Shown piece by piece: positions 36,881-51,292 of a stretch of 64,000 nucleotides of DNA (position 1 is the stretch's first letter; each line of letters starts with the position of its first letter). Location of the stretch: assembly GCA_032622095.1 (NCBI GenBank), contig CP136063.1:10271814-10335813 (forward strand). The letters run 5' to 3'. The notes below the pieces were generated by a model that saw only the letters and a list, made by a program, of their open reading frames with translations, did not search any database and had not been told where the DNA came from. This DNA comes from Siphonodentalium dalli. Its lineage: Eukaryota; Mollusca; Scaphopoda; Gadilida; Siphonodentaliidae. The position numbers and the translations under genes were made by a program.

Positions 36881-39800
36881 GTGAGGGAAATCAAGTATCA
36901 TTATAAGTAACTTAACATTACATCGCTCGTATCGTGTGATATGTGAGGGGAATCAAGTATCATTATAAGTTACTTAACCGAACATCGCTCGTATCGTGTG
37001 ATATGTGAGGGGAATCAAGTATCATTATAAGTCACTTAACATTACATCGCTCGTATCGTGTGATATGTGAGGGGAATCAAGTATCAATGTAAGTCACTTA
37101 ACATTACATCGCTCGTATCGTGTGATATGTGAGGGAAATCAAGTATCATTATAAGTCACTTAACATTACATCGCTCGTATCGTGTGATATGTGAGGGGAA
37201 TCAAGTATCAATGTAAGTCACTTAACATTACATCGCTCGTATCCGTGTGATATGTGAGGGGAATCAAGTATCATTATAAGTAACTTAACATTACATCGCT
37301 CGTATCATGTGATATGTGAGGGAAATCAAGTATCATTATAAGTCACTTAACCTTACATCGCTCGTATCGTGTGATATGTGAGGGGAATCAAGTATCATTA
37401 TAAGTAACTTAACATTACATCGCTCGTATCATGTGATATGTGAGGGAAATCAAGTATCATTATAAGTCACTTAACCTTACATCGCTCGTATCGTGTGATA
37501 TGTGAGGGGAATCAAGTATCATTATAAGTCACTTAACATTACATCGCTCGTATCGTGTGATATGTGAGGGAAATCAAGTATCAATGTAAGTCACTTAACA
37601 TTACATCGCTCGTATCGTGTGATATGTGAGGGGAATCAAGTATCATTATAAGTCACTTAACCTTACATCGCTCGTATCCTTGTGATATGTGAGGGAAATC
37701 AAGTATCATTATAAGTCACTTAACATTACATCGCTCGTATCCTTGTGATATGTGCAGGAAATCAAATATCATTATAAGTCACTTAACCTTACATCGCTCG
37801 TATCCTTGTGATATGTGCAGGAAATCAAATATCATTATAAGTCACTTAACCTTACATCGCTCGTATCGTGTGATATGTGCAGGAAATCAAGTATCATTAT
37901 AAGTCACTTAACCTTACATCGCTCGTATCGTGTGATATGTGAGGCGAATCAAGTATCATTATAAGTCACTTAACCTTACATCGCTCGTATCGTGTGATAT
38001 GTGAGGGGAATCAAGTATCATTATAAGTTACTTAACCGAACATCGCTCGTATCGTGTGATATGTGAGGGGAATCAAGTATCATTATAAGTCACTTAACCT
38101 TACATCGCTCGTATCGTGTGATATGTGAGGGGAATCAAGTATCAATGTAAGTCACTTAACATTACATCGCTCGTATCCTTGTGATATGTGCAGGAAATCA
38201 AATATCATTATAAGTCACTTAACCTTACATCGCTCGTATCCTTGTGATATGTGCAGGAAATCAAATATCATTATAAGTCACTTAACCTTACATCGCTCGT
38301 ATCGTGTGATATGTGCAGGAAATCAAGTATCATTATAAGTCACTTAACCTTACATCGCTCGTATCGTGTGATATGTGCGGGAAATCAAGTATCATTATAA
38401 GTCACTTAACCGAACATCGCTCGTATCGTGTGATATGTGCAGGAAATCAAGTATCATTATAAGTCACTTAACATTACATCACTCGTATCCGTGTGATATG
38501 TGAGGGGAATCAAGTATCATTATAAGTCACTTAACCGAACATCGCTCGTATCGTGTGATATGTGAGGGAAATCAAGTATCATTATAAGTAACTTAACATT
38601 ACATCGCTCGTATCGTGTGATATGTGAGGGAAATCAAGTATCATTATAAGTAACATAACATTACATCGCTCGTATCGTGTGATATGTGAGGGAAATCAAG
38701 TATCATTATAAGTAACATAACATTACATCGCTCGTATCGTGTGATATGTGCAGGAAATCAAGTATCATTATAAGTAACATAACATTACATCGCTCGTATC
38801 GTGTGATATGTGAGGGAAATCAAGTATCATTATAAGTCACTTAACCTTACATCGCTCGTATCGTGTGATATGTGAGGGAAATCAAGTATCATTATAAGTA
38901 ACATAACATTACATCGCTCGTATCGTGTGATATGTGAGGGAAATCAAGTATCATTATAAGTAACATAACATTACATCGCTCGTATCGTGTGATATGTGAG
39001 GGGAATCAAGTATCATTATAAGTCACTTAACCTTACATCGCTCGTATCGTGTGATATGTGCAGGAAATCAAGTATCATTATAAGTGACTTAACATTACAT
39101 CGCTCGTATCGTGTGATATGTGCGGGAAATCAAGTATCATTATAAGTCACTTAACCTTACATCGCTCGTATCGTGTGATATGTGAGGGGAGTCAAGTATC
39201 ATTATGAGTCACTTAACCGAACATCGCTCGTATCCTTGTGATATGTGCAGGAAATCAAATATCATTATAAGTCACTTAACCTTACATCGCTCGTATCGTG
39301 TGATATGCGCAGGAAATCAAGTATCATTATAAGTCACTTAACCTTACATCGCTCGTATCGTGTGATATGTGCGGGAAATCAAGTATCATTATAAGTCACT
39401 TAACCGAACATCGCTCGTATCGTGTGATATGTGAGGGGAATCAAGTATCATTATAAGTCACTTAACCGAACATCGCTCGTATCGTGTGATATGTGCAGGA
39501 AATCAAGTATCATTATAAGTCACTTAACATTACACCGCTCGTATCCATGTGATATGTGCGGGAAATCAAGTATAATTATAAGTCACTTAACCGAACATCG
39601 CTCGTATCCATGTGATATGTGCAGGAAATCAAATATCATTATAAGTCACTTAACCTTACATCGCTCGTATCCTTGTGATATGTGCAGGAAATCAAGTATC
39701 ATTATAAGTGACTTAACATTACATCGCTCGTATCGTGTGATATGTGCGGGAAATCAAGTATCATTATAAGTCACTTAACCGAACATCGCTCGTATCGTGT

Positions 39801-40389
39801 GATATGTGCGGGAAATCAAGTATCATTATAAGTCACTTAACCGAACATCGCTCGTATCGTGTGATATGTGAGGGAAATCAAGTATCATTATAAGTAACTT
39901 AACCGAACATCGCTCGTATCGTGTGATATGTGAGGGGAATCAAGTATCATTATAAGTCACTTAACCGAACATCGCTCGTATCGTGTGATATGTGAGGGGA
40001 ATCAAGTATCAATGTAAGTCACTTAACCTTACATCGCTCGTATCGTGTGATATGTGAGGGAAATCAAGTATCATTATAAGTCACTTAACCTTACATCGCT
40101 CGTATCGTGTGATATGTGAGGGGAGTCAAGTATCATTATAAGTCACTTAACCGAACATCGCTCGTATCCTTGTGATATGTGTAGGAAATCAAATATCATT
40201 ATAAGTCACTTAACCTTACATCGCTCGTATCGTGTGATATGTGCAGGAAATCAAGTATCATTATAAGTCACTTAACCTTACATCGCTCGTATCGTGTGAT
40301 ATGTGCGGGAAATCAAGTATCATTATAAGTCACTTAACCGAACATCGCTCGTATCGTGTGATATGTGAGGGGAATCAAGTATCATTATA

Positions 40390-43300
40390 AGTCACTTAAC
40401 CGAACATCGCTCGTATCCATGTGATATGTGCGGGAAATCAAGTATCATTATAAGTCACTTAACCTTACATCGCTCGTATCCATGTGATATGTGCGGGAAA
40501 TCAAGTATCATTATAAGTCACTTAACATTACATCGCTCGTATCGTGTGATATGTGCGGGAAATCAAGTATCATTATAAGTCACTTAACCGAACATCGCTC
40601 GTATCCGTGTGATATGTGAGGGAAATCAAGTATCATTATAAGTCACTTAACATTACATCGCTCGTATCGTGTGATATGTGAGGGGAATCAAGTATCATTA
40701 TAAGTCACTTAACCTTACATCGCTCGTATCGTGTGATATGTGAGGGAAATCAAGTATCATTATAAGTCACTTAACCTTACATCGCTCGTATCGTGTGATA
40801 TGTGAGGGGAATCAAGTATCATTATAAGTCACTTAATCTACATCGCTCGTATCGTGTGATATGTGAGGGAAATCAAGTATCATTATAAGTCACTTAACCT
40901 TACATCGCTCGTATCGTGTGATATGTGAGGGAAATCAAGTATCATTATAAGTAACTTAACATTACATCGCTCGTATCCGTGTGATATGTGAGGGAAATCA
41001 AGTATCATTATAAGTCACTTAACCGTACATCGCTCGTATCGTGTGATATGTGAGGGAAATCAAGTATCATTATAAGTAACTTAACATTACATCGCTCGTA
41101 TCCTTGTGATATGTGCAGGAAATCAAGTATCATTATAAGTCACTTAACCTTACATCGCTCGTATCGTGTGATATGTGAGGGAAATCAAGTATCATTATAA
41201 GTCACTTAACCTTACATCGCTCGTATCCTTGTGATATGTGCAGGAAATCAAGTATCATTATAAGTCTCTTAACCGAACATCGCTCGTATCCATGTGATAT
41301 GTGCGGGAAATCAAGTATCATTATAAGTTACTTAACCTTACATCGCTCGTATCCTTGTGATATGTGCAGGAAATCAAGTATCATTATAAGTAACTTAACA
41401 TTACATCGCTCGTATCGTGTGATATGTGCGGGAAATCAAGTATCATTATAAGTCACTTAACCGAACATCGCTCGTATCCGTGTGATATGTGAGGGGAATC
41501 AAGTATCATTATAAGTCACTTAACCGAACATCGCTCGTATCGTGTAATATGTGAGGGAAATCAAGTATCATTATAAGTCACTTAACCTTACATCGCTCGT
41601 ATCCTTGTGATATGTGCAGGAAATCAAGTATCATTATAAGTCTCTTAACCGAACATCGCTCGTATCCATGTGATATGTGCGGGAAATCAAGTATCATTAT
41701 AAGTAACTTAACATTACATCGCTCGTATCGTGTGATATGTGCGGGAAATCAAGTATCATTATAAGTCACTTAACCGAACATCGCTCGTATCCATGTGATA
41801 TGTGCGGGAAATCAAGTATCATTATAAGTCACTTAACATTACATCGCTCGTATCGTGTGATATGTGCGGGAAATCAAGTATCATTATAAGTCACTTAACC
41901 GAACATCGCTCGTATCGTGTAATATGTGAGGGAAATCAAGTATCATTATAAGTCACTTAACCTTACATCGCTCGTATCCTTGTGATATGTGCAGGAAATC
42001 AAGTATCATTATAAGTCTCTTAACCGAACATCGCTCGTATCCATGTGATATGTGCGGGAAATCAAGTATCATTATAAGTAACTTAACATTACATCGCTCG
42101 TATCGTGTGATATGTGCGGGAAATCAAGTATCATTATAAGTCACTTAACCGAACATCGCTCGTATCCATGTGATATGTGCGGGAAATCAAGTATCATTAT
42201 AAGTCACTTAACCTTACATCGCTCGTATCCATGTGATATGTGCGGGAAATCAAGTATCATTATAAGTCACTTAACATTACATCGCTCGTATCGTGTGATA
42301 TGTGCGGGAAATCAAGTATCATTATAAGTCACTTAACCGAACATCGCTCGTATCCGTGTGATATGTGAGGGAAATCAAGTATCATTATAAGTCACTTAAC
42401 ATTACATCGCTCGTATCGTGTGATATGTGAGGGGAATCAAGTATCATTATAAGTCACTTAACCTTACATCGCTCGTATCGTGTGATATGTGAGGGAAATC
42501 AAGTATCATTATAAGTCACTTAACCTTACATCGCTCGTATCGTGTGATATGTGAGGGGAATCAAGTATCATTATAAGTCACTTAATCTACATCGCTCGTA
42601 TCGTGTGATATGTGAGGGAAATCAAGTATCATTATAAGTCACTTAACCTTACATCGCTCGTATCGTGTGATATGTGAGGGAAATCAAGTATCATTATAAG
42701 TAACTTAACATTACATCGCTCGTATCCGTGTGATATGTGAGGGAAATCAAGTATCATTATAAGTCACTTAACCGTACATCGCTCGTATCGTGTGATATGT
42801 GAGGGAAATCAAGTATCATTATAAGTAACTTAACATTACATCGCTCGTATCCTTGTGATATGTGCAGGAAATCAAGTATCATTATAAGTCACTTAACCTT
42901 ACATCGCTCGTATCGTGTGATATGTGAGGGAAATCAAGTATCATTATAAGTCACTTAACCTTACATCGCTCGTATCCTTGTGATATGTGCAGGAAATCAA
43001 GTATCATTATAAGTCTCTTAACCGAACATCGCTCGTATCCATGTGATATGTGCGGGAAATCAAGTATCATTATAAGTAACTTAACATTACATCGCTCGTA
43101 TCGTGTGATATGTGCGGGAAATCAAGTATCATTATAAGTCACTTAACCGAACATCGCTCGTATCGTGTGATATGTGAGGGAAATCAAGTATCATTATAAG
43201 TAACTTAACATTACATCGCTCGTATCGTGTGATATGTGCGGGAAATCAAGTATCATTATAAGTCACTTAACCGAACATCGCTCGTATCGTGTGATATATG

Positions 43301-46300
43301 AGGGGAATCAAGTATCATTATAAGTCACTTAACATGACATCGCTCGTATCCTTGTGATATGTGAGGGAAATCAAGTATCAATATAAGTCACTTAACCGAA
43401 CATCGCTCGTATCCGTGTGATATGTGAGGGAAATCAAGTATCATTATAAGTCACTTAACCTTACATCGCTCGTATCCTTGTGATATGTGCAGGAAATCAA
43501 GTATCATTATAAGTAACTTAACATTACATCGCTCGTATCCGTGTGATATGTGAGGGAAATCAAGTATCATTATAAGTCACTTAACCGAACATCGCTCGTA
43601 TCCATGTGATATGTGCGGGAAATCAAGTATCATTATAAGTCACTTAACCGAACATCGCTCGTATCGTGTGATATGTGAGGGAAATCAAGTATCAATGTAA
43701 GTCACTTAACCGAACATCGCTCGTATCCACGTGATATGTGCGGGAAATCAAGTATCATTATAAGTCACTTAACCTTACATCGCTCGTATCCTTGTGATAT
43801 GTGCAGGAAATCAAGTATCATTATAAGTAACTTAACATTACATCGCTCGTATCGTGTGATATGTGAGGGAAATCAAGTATCATTATAAGTCACTTAACCG
43901 AACATCGCTCGTATCCATGTGATATGTGCGGGAAATCAAGTATCATTATAAGTCACTTAACCGAACATCGCTCGTATCCGTGTGATATGTGAGGGAAATC
44001 AAGTATCATTATAAGTCACTTAACCTTACATCGCTCGTATCCTTGTGATATGTGCAGGAAATCAAGTATCATTATAAGTCACTTAACCTTACATCGCTCG
44101 TATCCTTGTGATATGTGCAGGAAATCAAGTATCATTATAAGTAACTTAACATTACATCGCTCGTATCATGTGATATGTGAGGGAAATCAAGTATCATTAT
44201 AAGTCACTTAACCGAACATCGCTCGTATCCTTGTGATATGTGCAGGAAATCAAGTATCATTATAAGTAACTTAACATTACATCGCTCGTATCGTGTGATA
44301 TGTGAGGGAAATCAAGTAGCATTATAAGTCACTTAACCGAACATCGCTCGTATCGTGTGATATGTGCAGGAAATCAAGTATCATTATAAGTCACTTAACC
44401 GAACATCGCTCGTATCCATGTGATATGTGCGGGAAATCAAGTATCATTATAAGTCACTTAACCTTACATCGCTCGTATCCTTGTGATATGTGCGGGAAAT
44501 CAAGTATCATTATAAGTCACTTAACATTACATCGCTCGTATCGTGTGATATGTGCGGGAAATCAAGTATCATTATAAGTCACTTAACCGAACATCGCTCG
44601 TATCCGTGTGATATGTGAGGGAAATCAAGTATCATTATAAGTCACTTAACATTACATCGCTCGTATCGTGTGATATGTGAGGGGAATCAAGTATCATTAT
44701 AAGTCACTTAACCTTACATCGCTCGTATCGTGTGATATGTGAGGGAAATCAAGTATCATTATAAGTCACTTAACCTTACATCGCTCGTATCGTGTGATAT
44801 GTGAGGGGAATCAAGTATCATTATAAGTCACTTAATCTACATCGCTCGTATCGTGTGATATGTGAGGGAAATCAAGTATCATTATAAGTCACTTAACCTT
44901 ACATCGCTCGTATCGTGTGATATGTGAGGGAAATCAAGTATCATTATAAGTAACTTAACATTACATCGCTCGTATCCGTGTGATATGTGAGGGAAATCAA
45001 GTATCATTATAAGTCACTTAACCGTACATCGCTCGTATCGTGTGATATGTGAGGGAAATCAAGTATCATTATAAGTAACTTAACATTACATCGCTCGTAT
45101 CCTTGTGATATGTGCAGGAAATCAAGTATCATTATAAGTCACTTAACCTTACATCGCTCGTATCGTGTGATATGTGAGGGAAATCAAGTATCATTATAAG
45201 TCACTTAACCTTACATCGCTCGTATCCTTGTGATATGTGCAGGAAATCAAGTATCATTATAAGTCTCTTAACCGAACATCGCTCGTATCCATGTGATATG
45301 TGCGGGAAATCAAGTATCATTATAAGTTACTTAACCTTACATCGCTCGTATCCTTGTGATATGTGCAGGAAATCAAGTATCATTATAAGTAACTTAACAT
45401 TACATCGCTCGTATCGTGTGATATGTGCGGGAAATCAAGTATCATTATAAGTCACTTAACCGAACATCGCTCGTATCCGTGTGATATGTGAGGGGAATCA
45501 AGTATCATTATAAGTCACTTAACCGAACATCGCTCGTATCGTGTAATATGTGAGGGAAATCAAGTATCATTATAAGTCACTTAACCTTACATCGCTCGTA
45601 TCCTTGTGATATGTGCAGGAAATCAAGTATCATTATAAGTCTCTTAACCGAACATCGCTCGTATCCATGTGATATGTGCGGGAAATCAAGTATCATTATA
45701 AGTAACTTAACATTACATCGCTCGTATCGTGTGATATGTGCGGGAAATCAAGTATCATTATAAGTCACTTAACCGAACATCGCTCGTATCCATGTGATAT
45801 GTGCGGGAAATCAAGTATCATTATAAGTCACTTAACATTACATCGCTCGTATCGTGTGATATGTGCGGGAAATCAAGTATCATTATAAGTCACTTAACCG
45901 AACATCGCTCGTATCGTGTAATATGTGAGGGAAATCAAGTATCATTATAAGTCACTTAACCTTACATCGCTCGTATCCTTGTGATATGTGCAGGAAATCA
46001 AGTATCATTATAAGTCTCTTAACCGAACATCGCTCGTATCCATGTGATATGTGCGGGAAATCAAGTATCATTATAAGTAACTTAACATTACATCGCTCGT
46101 ATCGTGTGATATGTGCGGGAAATCAAGTATCATTATAAGTCACTTAACCGAACATCGCTCGTATCCATGTGATATGTGCGGGAAATCAAGTATCATTATA
46201 AGTCACTTAACCTTACATCGCTCGTATCCATGTGATATGTGCGGGAAATCAAGTATCATTATAAGTCACTTAACATTACATCGCTCGTATCGTGTGATAT

Positions 46301-48530
46301 GTGCGGGAAATCAAGTATCATTATAAGTCACTTAACCGAACATCGCTCGTATCCGTGTGATATGTGAGGGAAATCAAGTATCATTATAAGTCACTTAACA
46401 TTACATCGCTCGTATCGTGTGATATGTGAGGGGAATCAAGTATCATTATAAGTCACTTAACCTTACATCGCTCGTATCGTGTGATATGTGAGGGAAATCA
46501 AGTATCATTATAAGTCACTTAACCTTACATCGCTCGTATCGTGTGATATGTGAGGGGAATCAAGTATCATTATAAGTCACTTAATCTACATCGCTCGTAT
46601 CGTGTGATATGTGAGGGAAATCAAGTATCATTATAAGTCACTTAACCTTACATCGCTCGTATCGTGTGATATGTGAGGGAAATCAAGTATCATTATAAGT
46701 AACTTAACATTACATCGCTCGTATCCGTGTGATATGTGAGGGAAATCAAGTATCATTATAAGTCACTTAACCGTACATCGCTCGTATCGTGTGATATGTG
46801 AGGGAAATCAAGTATCATTATAAGTAACTTAACATTACATCGCTCGTATCCTTGTGATATGTGCAGGAAATCAAGTATCATTATAAGTCACTTAACCTTA
46901 CATCGCTCGTATCCTTGTGATATGTGAGGGAAATCAAGTATCATTATAAGTCACTTAACCTTACATCGCTCGTATCCTTGTGATATGTGCAGGAAATCAA
47001 GTATCATTATAAGTCTCTTAACCGAACATCGCTCGTATCCATGTGATATGTGCGGGAAATCAAGTATCATTATAAGTAACTTAACATTACATCGCTCGTA
47101 TCGTGTGATATGTGCGGGAAATCAAGTATCATTATAAGTCACTTAACCGAACATCGCTCGTATCGTGTGATATGTGAGGGAAATCAAGTATCATTATAAG
47201 TAACTTAACATTACATCGCTCGTATCGTGTGATATGTGCGGGAAATCAAGTATCATTATAAGTCACTTAACCGAACATCGCTCGTATCGTGTGATATATG
47301 AGGGGAATCAAGTATCATTATAAGTCACTTAACATGACATCGCTCGTATCCTTGTGATATGTGAGGGAAATCAAGTATCAATATAAGTAACTTAACCGAA
47401 CATCGCTCGTATCCGTGTGATATGTGAGGGAAATCAAGTATCATTATAAGTCACTTAACCTTACATCGCTCGTATCCTTGTGATATGTGCAGGAAATCAA
47501 GTATCATTATAAGTAACTTAACATTACATCGCTCGTATCCGTGTGATATGTGAGGGAAATCAAGTATCATTATAAGTCACTTAACCGAACATCGCTCGTA
47601 TCCATGTGATATGTGCGGGAAATCAAGTATCATTATAAGTCACTTAACCGAACATCGCTCGTATCGTGTGATATGTGAGGGAAATCAAGTATCAATGTAA
47701 GTCACTTAACCGAACATCGCTCGTATCCACGTGATATGTGCGGGAAATCAAGTATCATTATAAGTCACTTAACCTTACATCGCTCGTATCCTTGTGATAT
47801 GTGCAGGAAATCAAGTATCATTATAAGTAACTTAACATTACATCGCTCGTATCGTGTGATATGTGAGGGAAATCAAGTATCATTATAAGTCACTTAACCG
47901 AACATCGCTCGTATCCATGTGATATGTGCGGGAAATCAAGTATCATTATAAGTCACTTAACCGAACATCGCTCGTATCCGTGTGATATGTGAGGGAAATC
48001 AAGTATCATTATAAGTCACTTAACCTTACATCGCTCGTATCCTTGTGATATGTGCAGGAAATCAAGTATCATTATAAGTCACTTAACCTTACATCGCTCG
48101 TATCCTTGTGATATGTGCAGGAAATCAAGTATCATTATAAGTAACTTAACATTACATCGCTCGTATCATGTGATATGTGAGGGAAATCAAGTATCATTAT
48201 AAGTCACTTAACCGAACATCGCTCGTATCCTTGTGATATGTGCAGGAAATCAAGTATCATTATAAGTAACTTAACATTACATCGCTCGTATCGTGTGATA
48301 TGTGAGGGAAATCAAGTAGCATTATAAGTCACTTAACCGAACATCGCTCGTATCGTGTGATATGTGCAGGAAATCAAGTATCATTATAAGTCACTTAACC
48401 GAACATCGCTCGTATCCATGTGATATGTGCGGGAAATCAAGTATCATTATAAGTCACTTAACCTTACATCGCTCGTATCCTTGTGATATGTGCGGGAAAT
48501 CAAGTATCATTATAAGTCACTTAACCTTAC
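40390..48530 (+). repeat. 3,999-bp higher-order repeat, two copies with internal 1,749-bp duplication
   Basis: The rare deletion variant 'acttaatctacatcgctcgt' lies at 40,831, 42,580, 44,830 and 46,579. The spacings are 1,749, 2,250 and 1,749, so the layout is A-B-A-B with a 3,999-bp period (about 64 units). Open short-finger runs at 41,236/45,235, 42,112/46,111 and 44,362/48,362 repeat the 3,999-4,000 lag. The copies look almost identical, implying recent duplication or an assembly duplication. Confidence 0.85.
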
Positions 48531-51292
48531 ATCGCTCGTATCCGTGTGATATGTGAGGGGAATCAAGTATCATTATAAGTTACTTAACCGAACATCGCTC
48601 ATATCGTGTGATATGTGCAGGAAATCAAGTATCATTATAATTCACTTAACCGAACATCGCTCGTATCCATGTGATATGTGCGGGAAATCAAGTATCATTA
48701 TAAGTTACTTAACCTTACATCGCTCGTATCCTTGTGATATGTGCGGGAAATCAAGTATCATTATAAGTCACTTAACATTACATCGCTCGTATCCTTGTGA
48801 TATGTGCGGGAAATCAAGTATCATTATAAGTCACTTAACCTTACATCGCTCGTATCCTTGTGATATGTGCGGGAAATCAAGTATCATTATAAGTCACTTA
48901 ACCTTACATCGCTCGTATCCGTGTGATATGCGAGGGGAATCAAGTATCATTATAAGTTACTTAACCGAACATCGCTCATATCGTGTGATATGTGCGGGAA
49001 ATCAAGTATCATTATAATTCACTTAACCGAACATCGCTCGTATCCATGTGATATGTGCGGGAAATCAAGTATCATTATAAGTCACTTAACCTTACATCGC
49101 TCATATCCTTGTGATATGTGCAGGAAATCAAGTATCATTATAAGTAACTTAACATTACATCGCTCGTATCGTGTGATATGTGAGGGAAATCAAGTATCAT
49201 TATAAGTCACTTAACCGAACATCGCTCGTATCCATGTGATATGTGCGGGAAATCAAGTATCATTATAAGTCACTTAACCGAACATCGCTCGTATCCGTGT
49301 GATATGTGAGGGAAATCAAGTATCATTATAAGTCACTTAACCTTACATCGCTCGTATCCTTGTGATATGTGCAGGAAATCAAGTATCATTATAAGTCACT
49401 TAACCTTACATCGCTCGTATCCTTGTGATATGTGAGGGAAATCAAGTATCATTATAAGTCACTTAACCTTACATCGCTCGTATCCTTGTGATATGTGCAG
49501 GAAATCAAGTATCATAATAAGTAACTTAACATTACATCGCTCGTATCCGTGTGATATGTGAGGGAAATCAAGTATCATTATAAGTCACTTAACATTACAT
49601 CGCTCGTATCCGTGAGATATGTGCAGGAAATCAAGTATCATTATAAGTAACTTAACATTACATCGCTCGTATCGTGTGATATGTGAGGGAAATCAAGTAT
49701 CATTATAACTCCTTAACCTTACATCGCTCGTATCCGTGAGATATGTGAGGGAAATCAAGTATCATTATAAGTCACTTAACATTACATCGCTCGTATCGTG
49801 TGATATGTGAGGGGAATCAAGTATCATTATAAGTAACTTAACATTACATCGCTCGTATCGTGTGATATGTGAGGGAAATCAAGTATCAATGTAAGTCACT
49901 TAACATTACATCGCTCGTATCGTGTGATATGTGAGGGAAATCAAGTATCATTATAAGTAACTTAACCTTACATCGCTCGTATCCGTGTGATATTTGAGGG
50001 GAATCAAGTATCATTATAAGTAACTTAACATTACATCACTCGTATCGTGTGATATGTGCGGGAAATCAAGTATCATTATAAGTCACTTAACATTACATCG
50101 CTCGTATCGTGTGATATGTGCGGGAAATCAAGTATCATTATAAGTAACTTAACATTACATCGCTCGTATCGTGTGATATGTGCGGGAAATCAAGTATCAT
50201 TATAAGTAACTTAACATTACATCGCTCGTATCGTGTGATATGTGCAGGAAATCAAGTATCATTATAAGTCACTTAACCGAACATCGCTCGTATCCATGTG
50301 ATATGTGCGGGAAATCAAGTATCATTATAAGTCACTTAACCTTACATCGCTCGTATCGTGTGATATGTGAGGGGAATCAAGTATCATTATAAGTCACTTA
50401 ACCTTACATCGCTCGTATCGTGTGATATGTGCGGGAAATCAAGTATCATTATAAGTAACTTAACATTACATCGCTCGTATCGTGTGATATGTGCAGGAAA
50501 TCAAGTATCATTATAAGTCACTTAACATTACATCGCTCGTATCGTGTGATATGTGAGGGGAATCAAGTATCATTATAAGTAACTTAACCGAACATCGCTC
50601 GTATCCTTGTGATATGTGAGGGAAATCAAGTATCATTATAAGTCACTTAACATTACATCGCTCGTATCCTTGTGATATGTGCAGGAAATCAAGTATCATT
50701 ATAAGTCACTTAACATTACATCGCTCGTATCCGTGTGATATGTGAGGGAAATCAAGTATCATTATAAGTAACTTAACCGAACATCGCTCGTATCCTTGTG
50801 ATATGTGAGGGAAATCAAGTATCATTATAAGTCACTTAACATTACATCGCTCGTATCCTTGTGATATGTGCAGGAAATCAAGTATCATTATAAGTCACTT
50901 AACATTACATCGCTCGTATCCGTGTGATATGTGAGGGAAATCAAGTATCATTATAAGTAACTTAACATTACATCGCTCGTATCGTGTGATATGTGCAGGA
51001 AATCAAGTATCATTATAAGTAACTTAACATTACATCGCTCGTATCCGTGTGATATGTGAGGGAAATCAAGTATCATTATAAGTCACTTAACATTACGTCG
51101 CTCGTATCGTGTGATATGTGAGGGGAATCAAGTATCAATGTAAGTCACTTAACATTACATCGCTCGTATCATGTGATATGTGAGGGGAATCAAGTATCAT
51201 TATAAGTCACTTAACCTTACATCGCTCGTATCGTGTGATATGTGAGGGGAATCAAGTATCATTATAAGTCACTTAACCTTACATCGCTCGTA

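Noticed and set aside
39431-39769. Short-finger open frames in the satellite (also 48,553-49,017, 54,180-54,437, 62,057-62,314 and many others) as genes
   Set aside because: They are chance runs of 63-bp units between 62-bp frameshifts and TGA variants. Several begin only at GTG, and identical ones recur because of the higher-order repeats.
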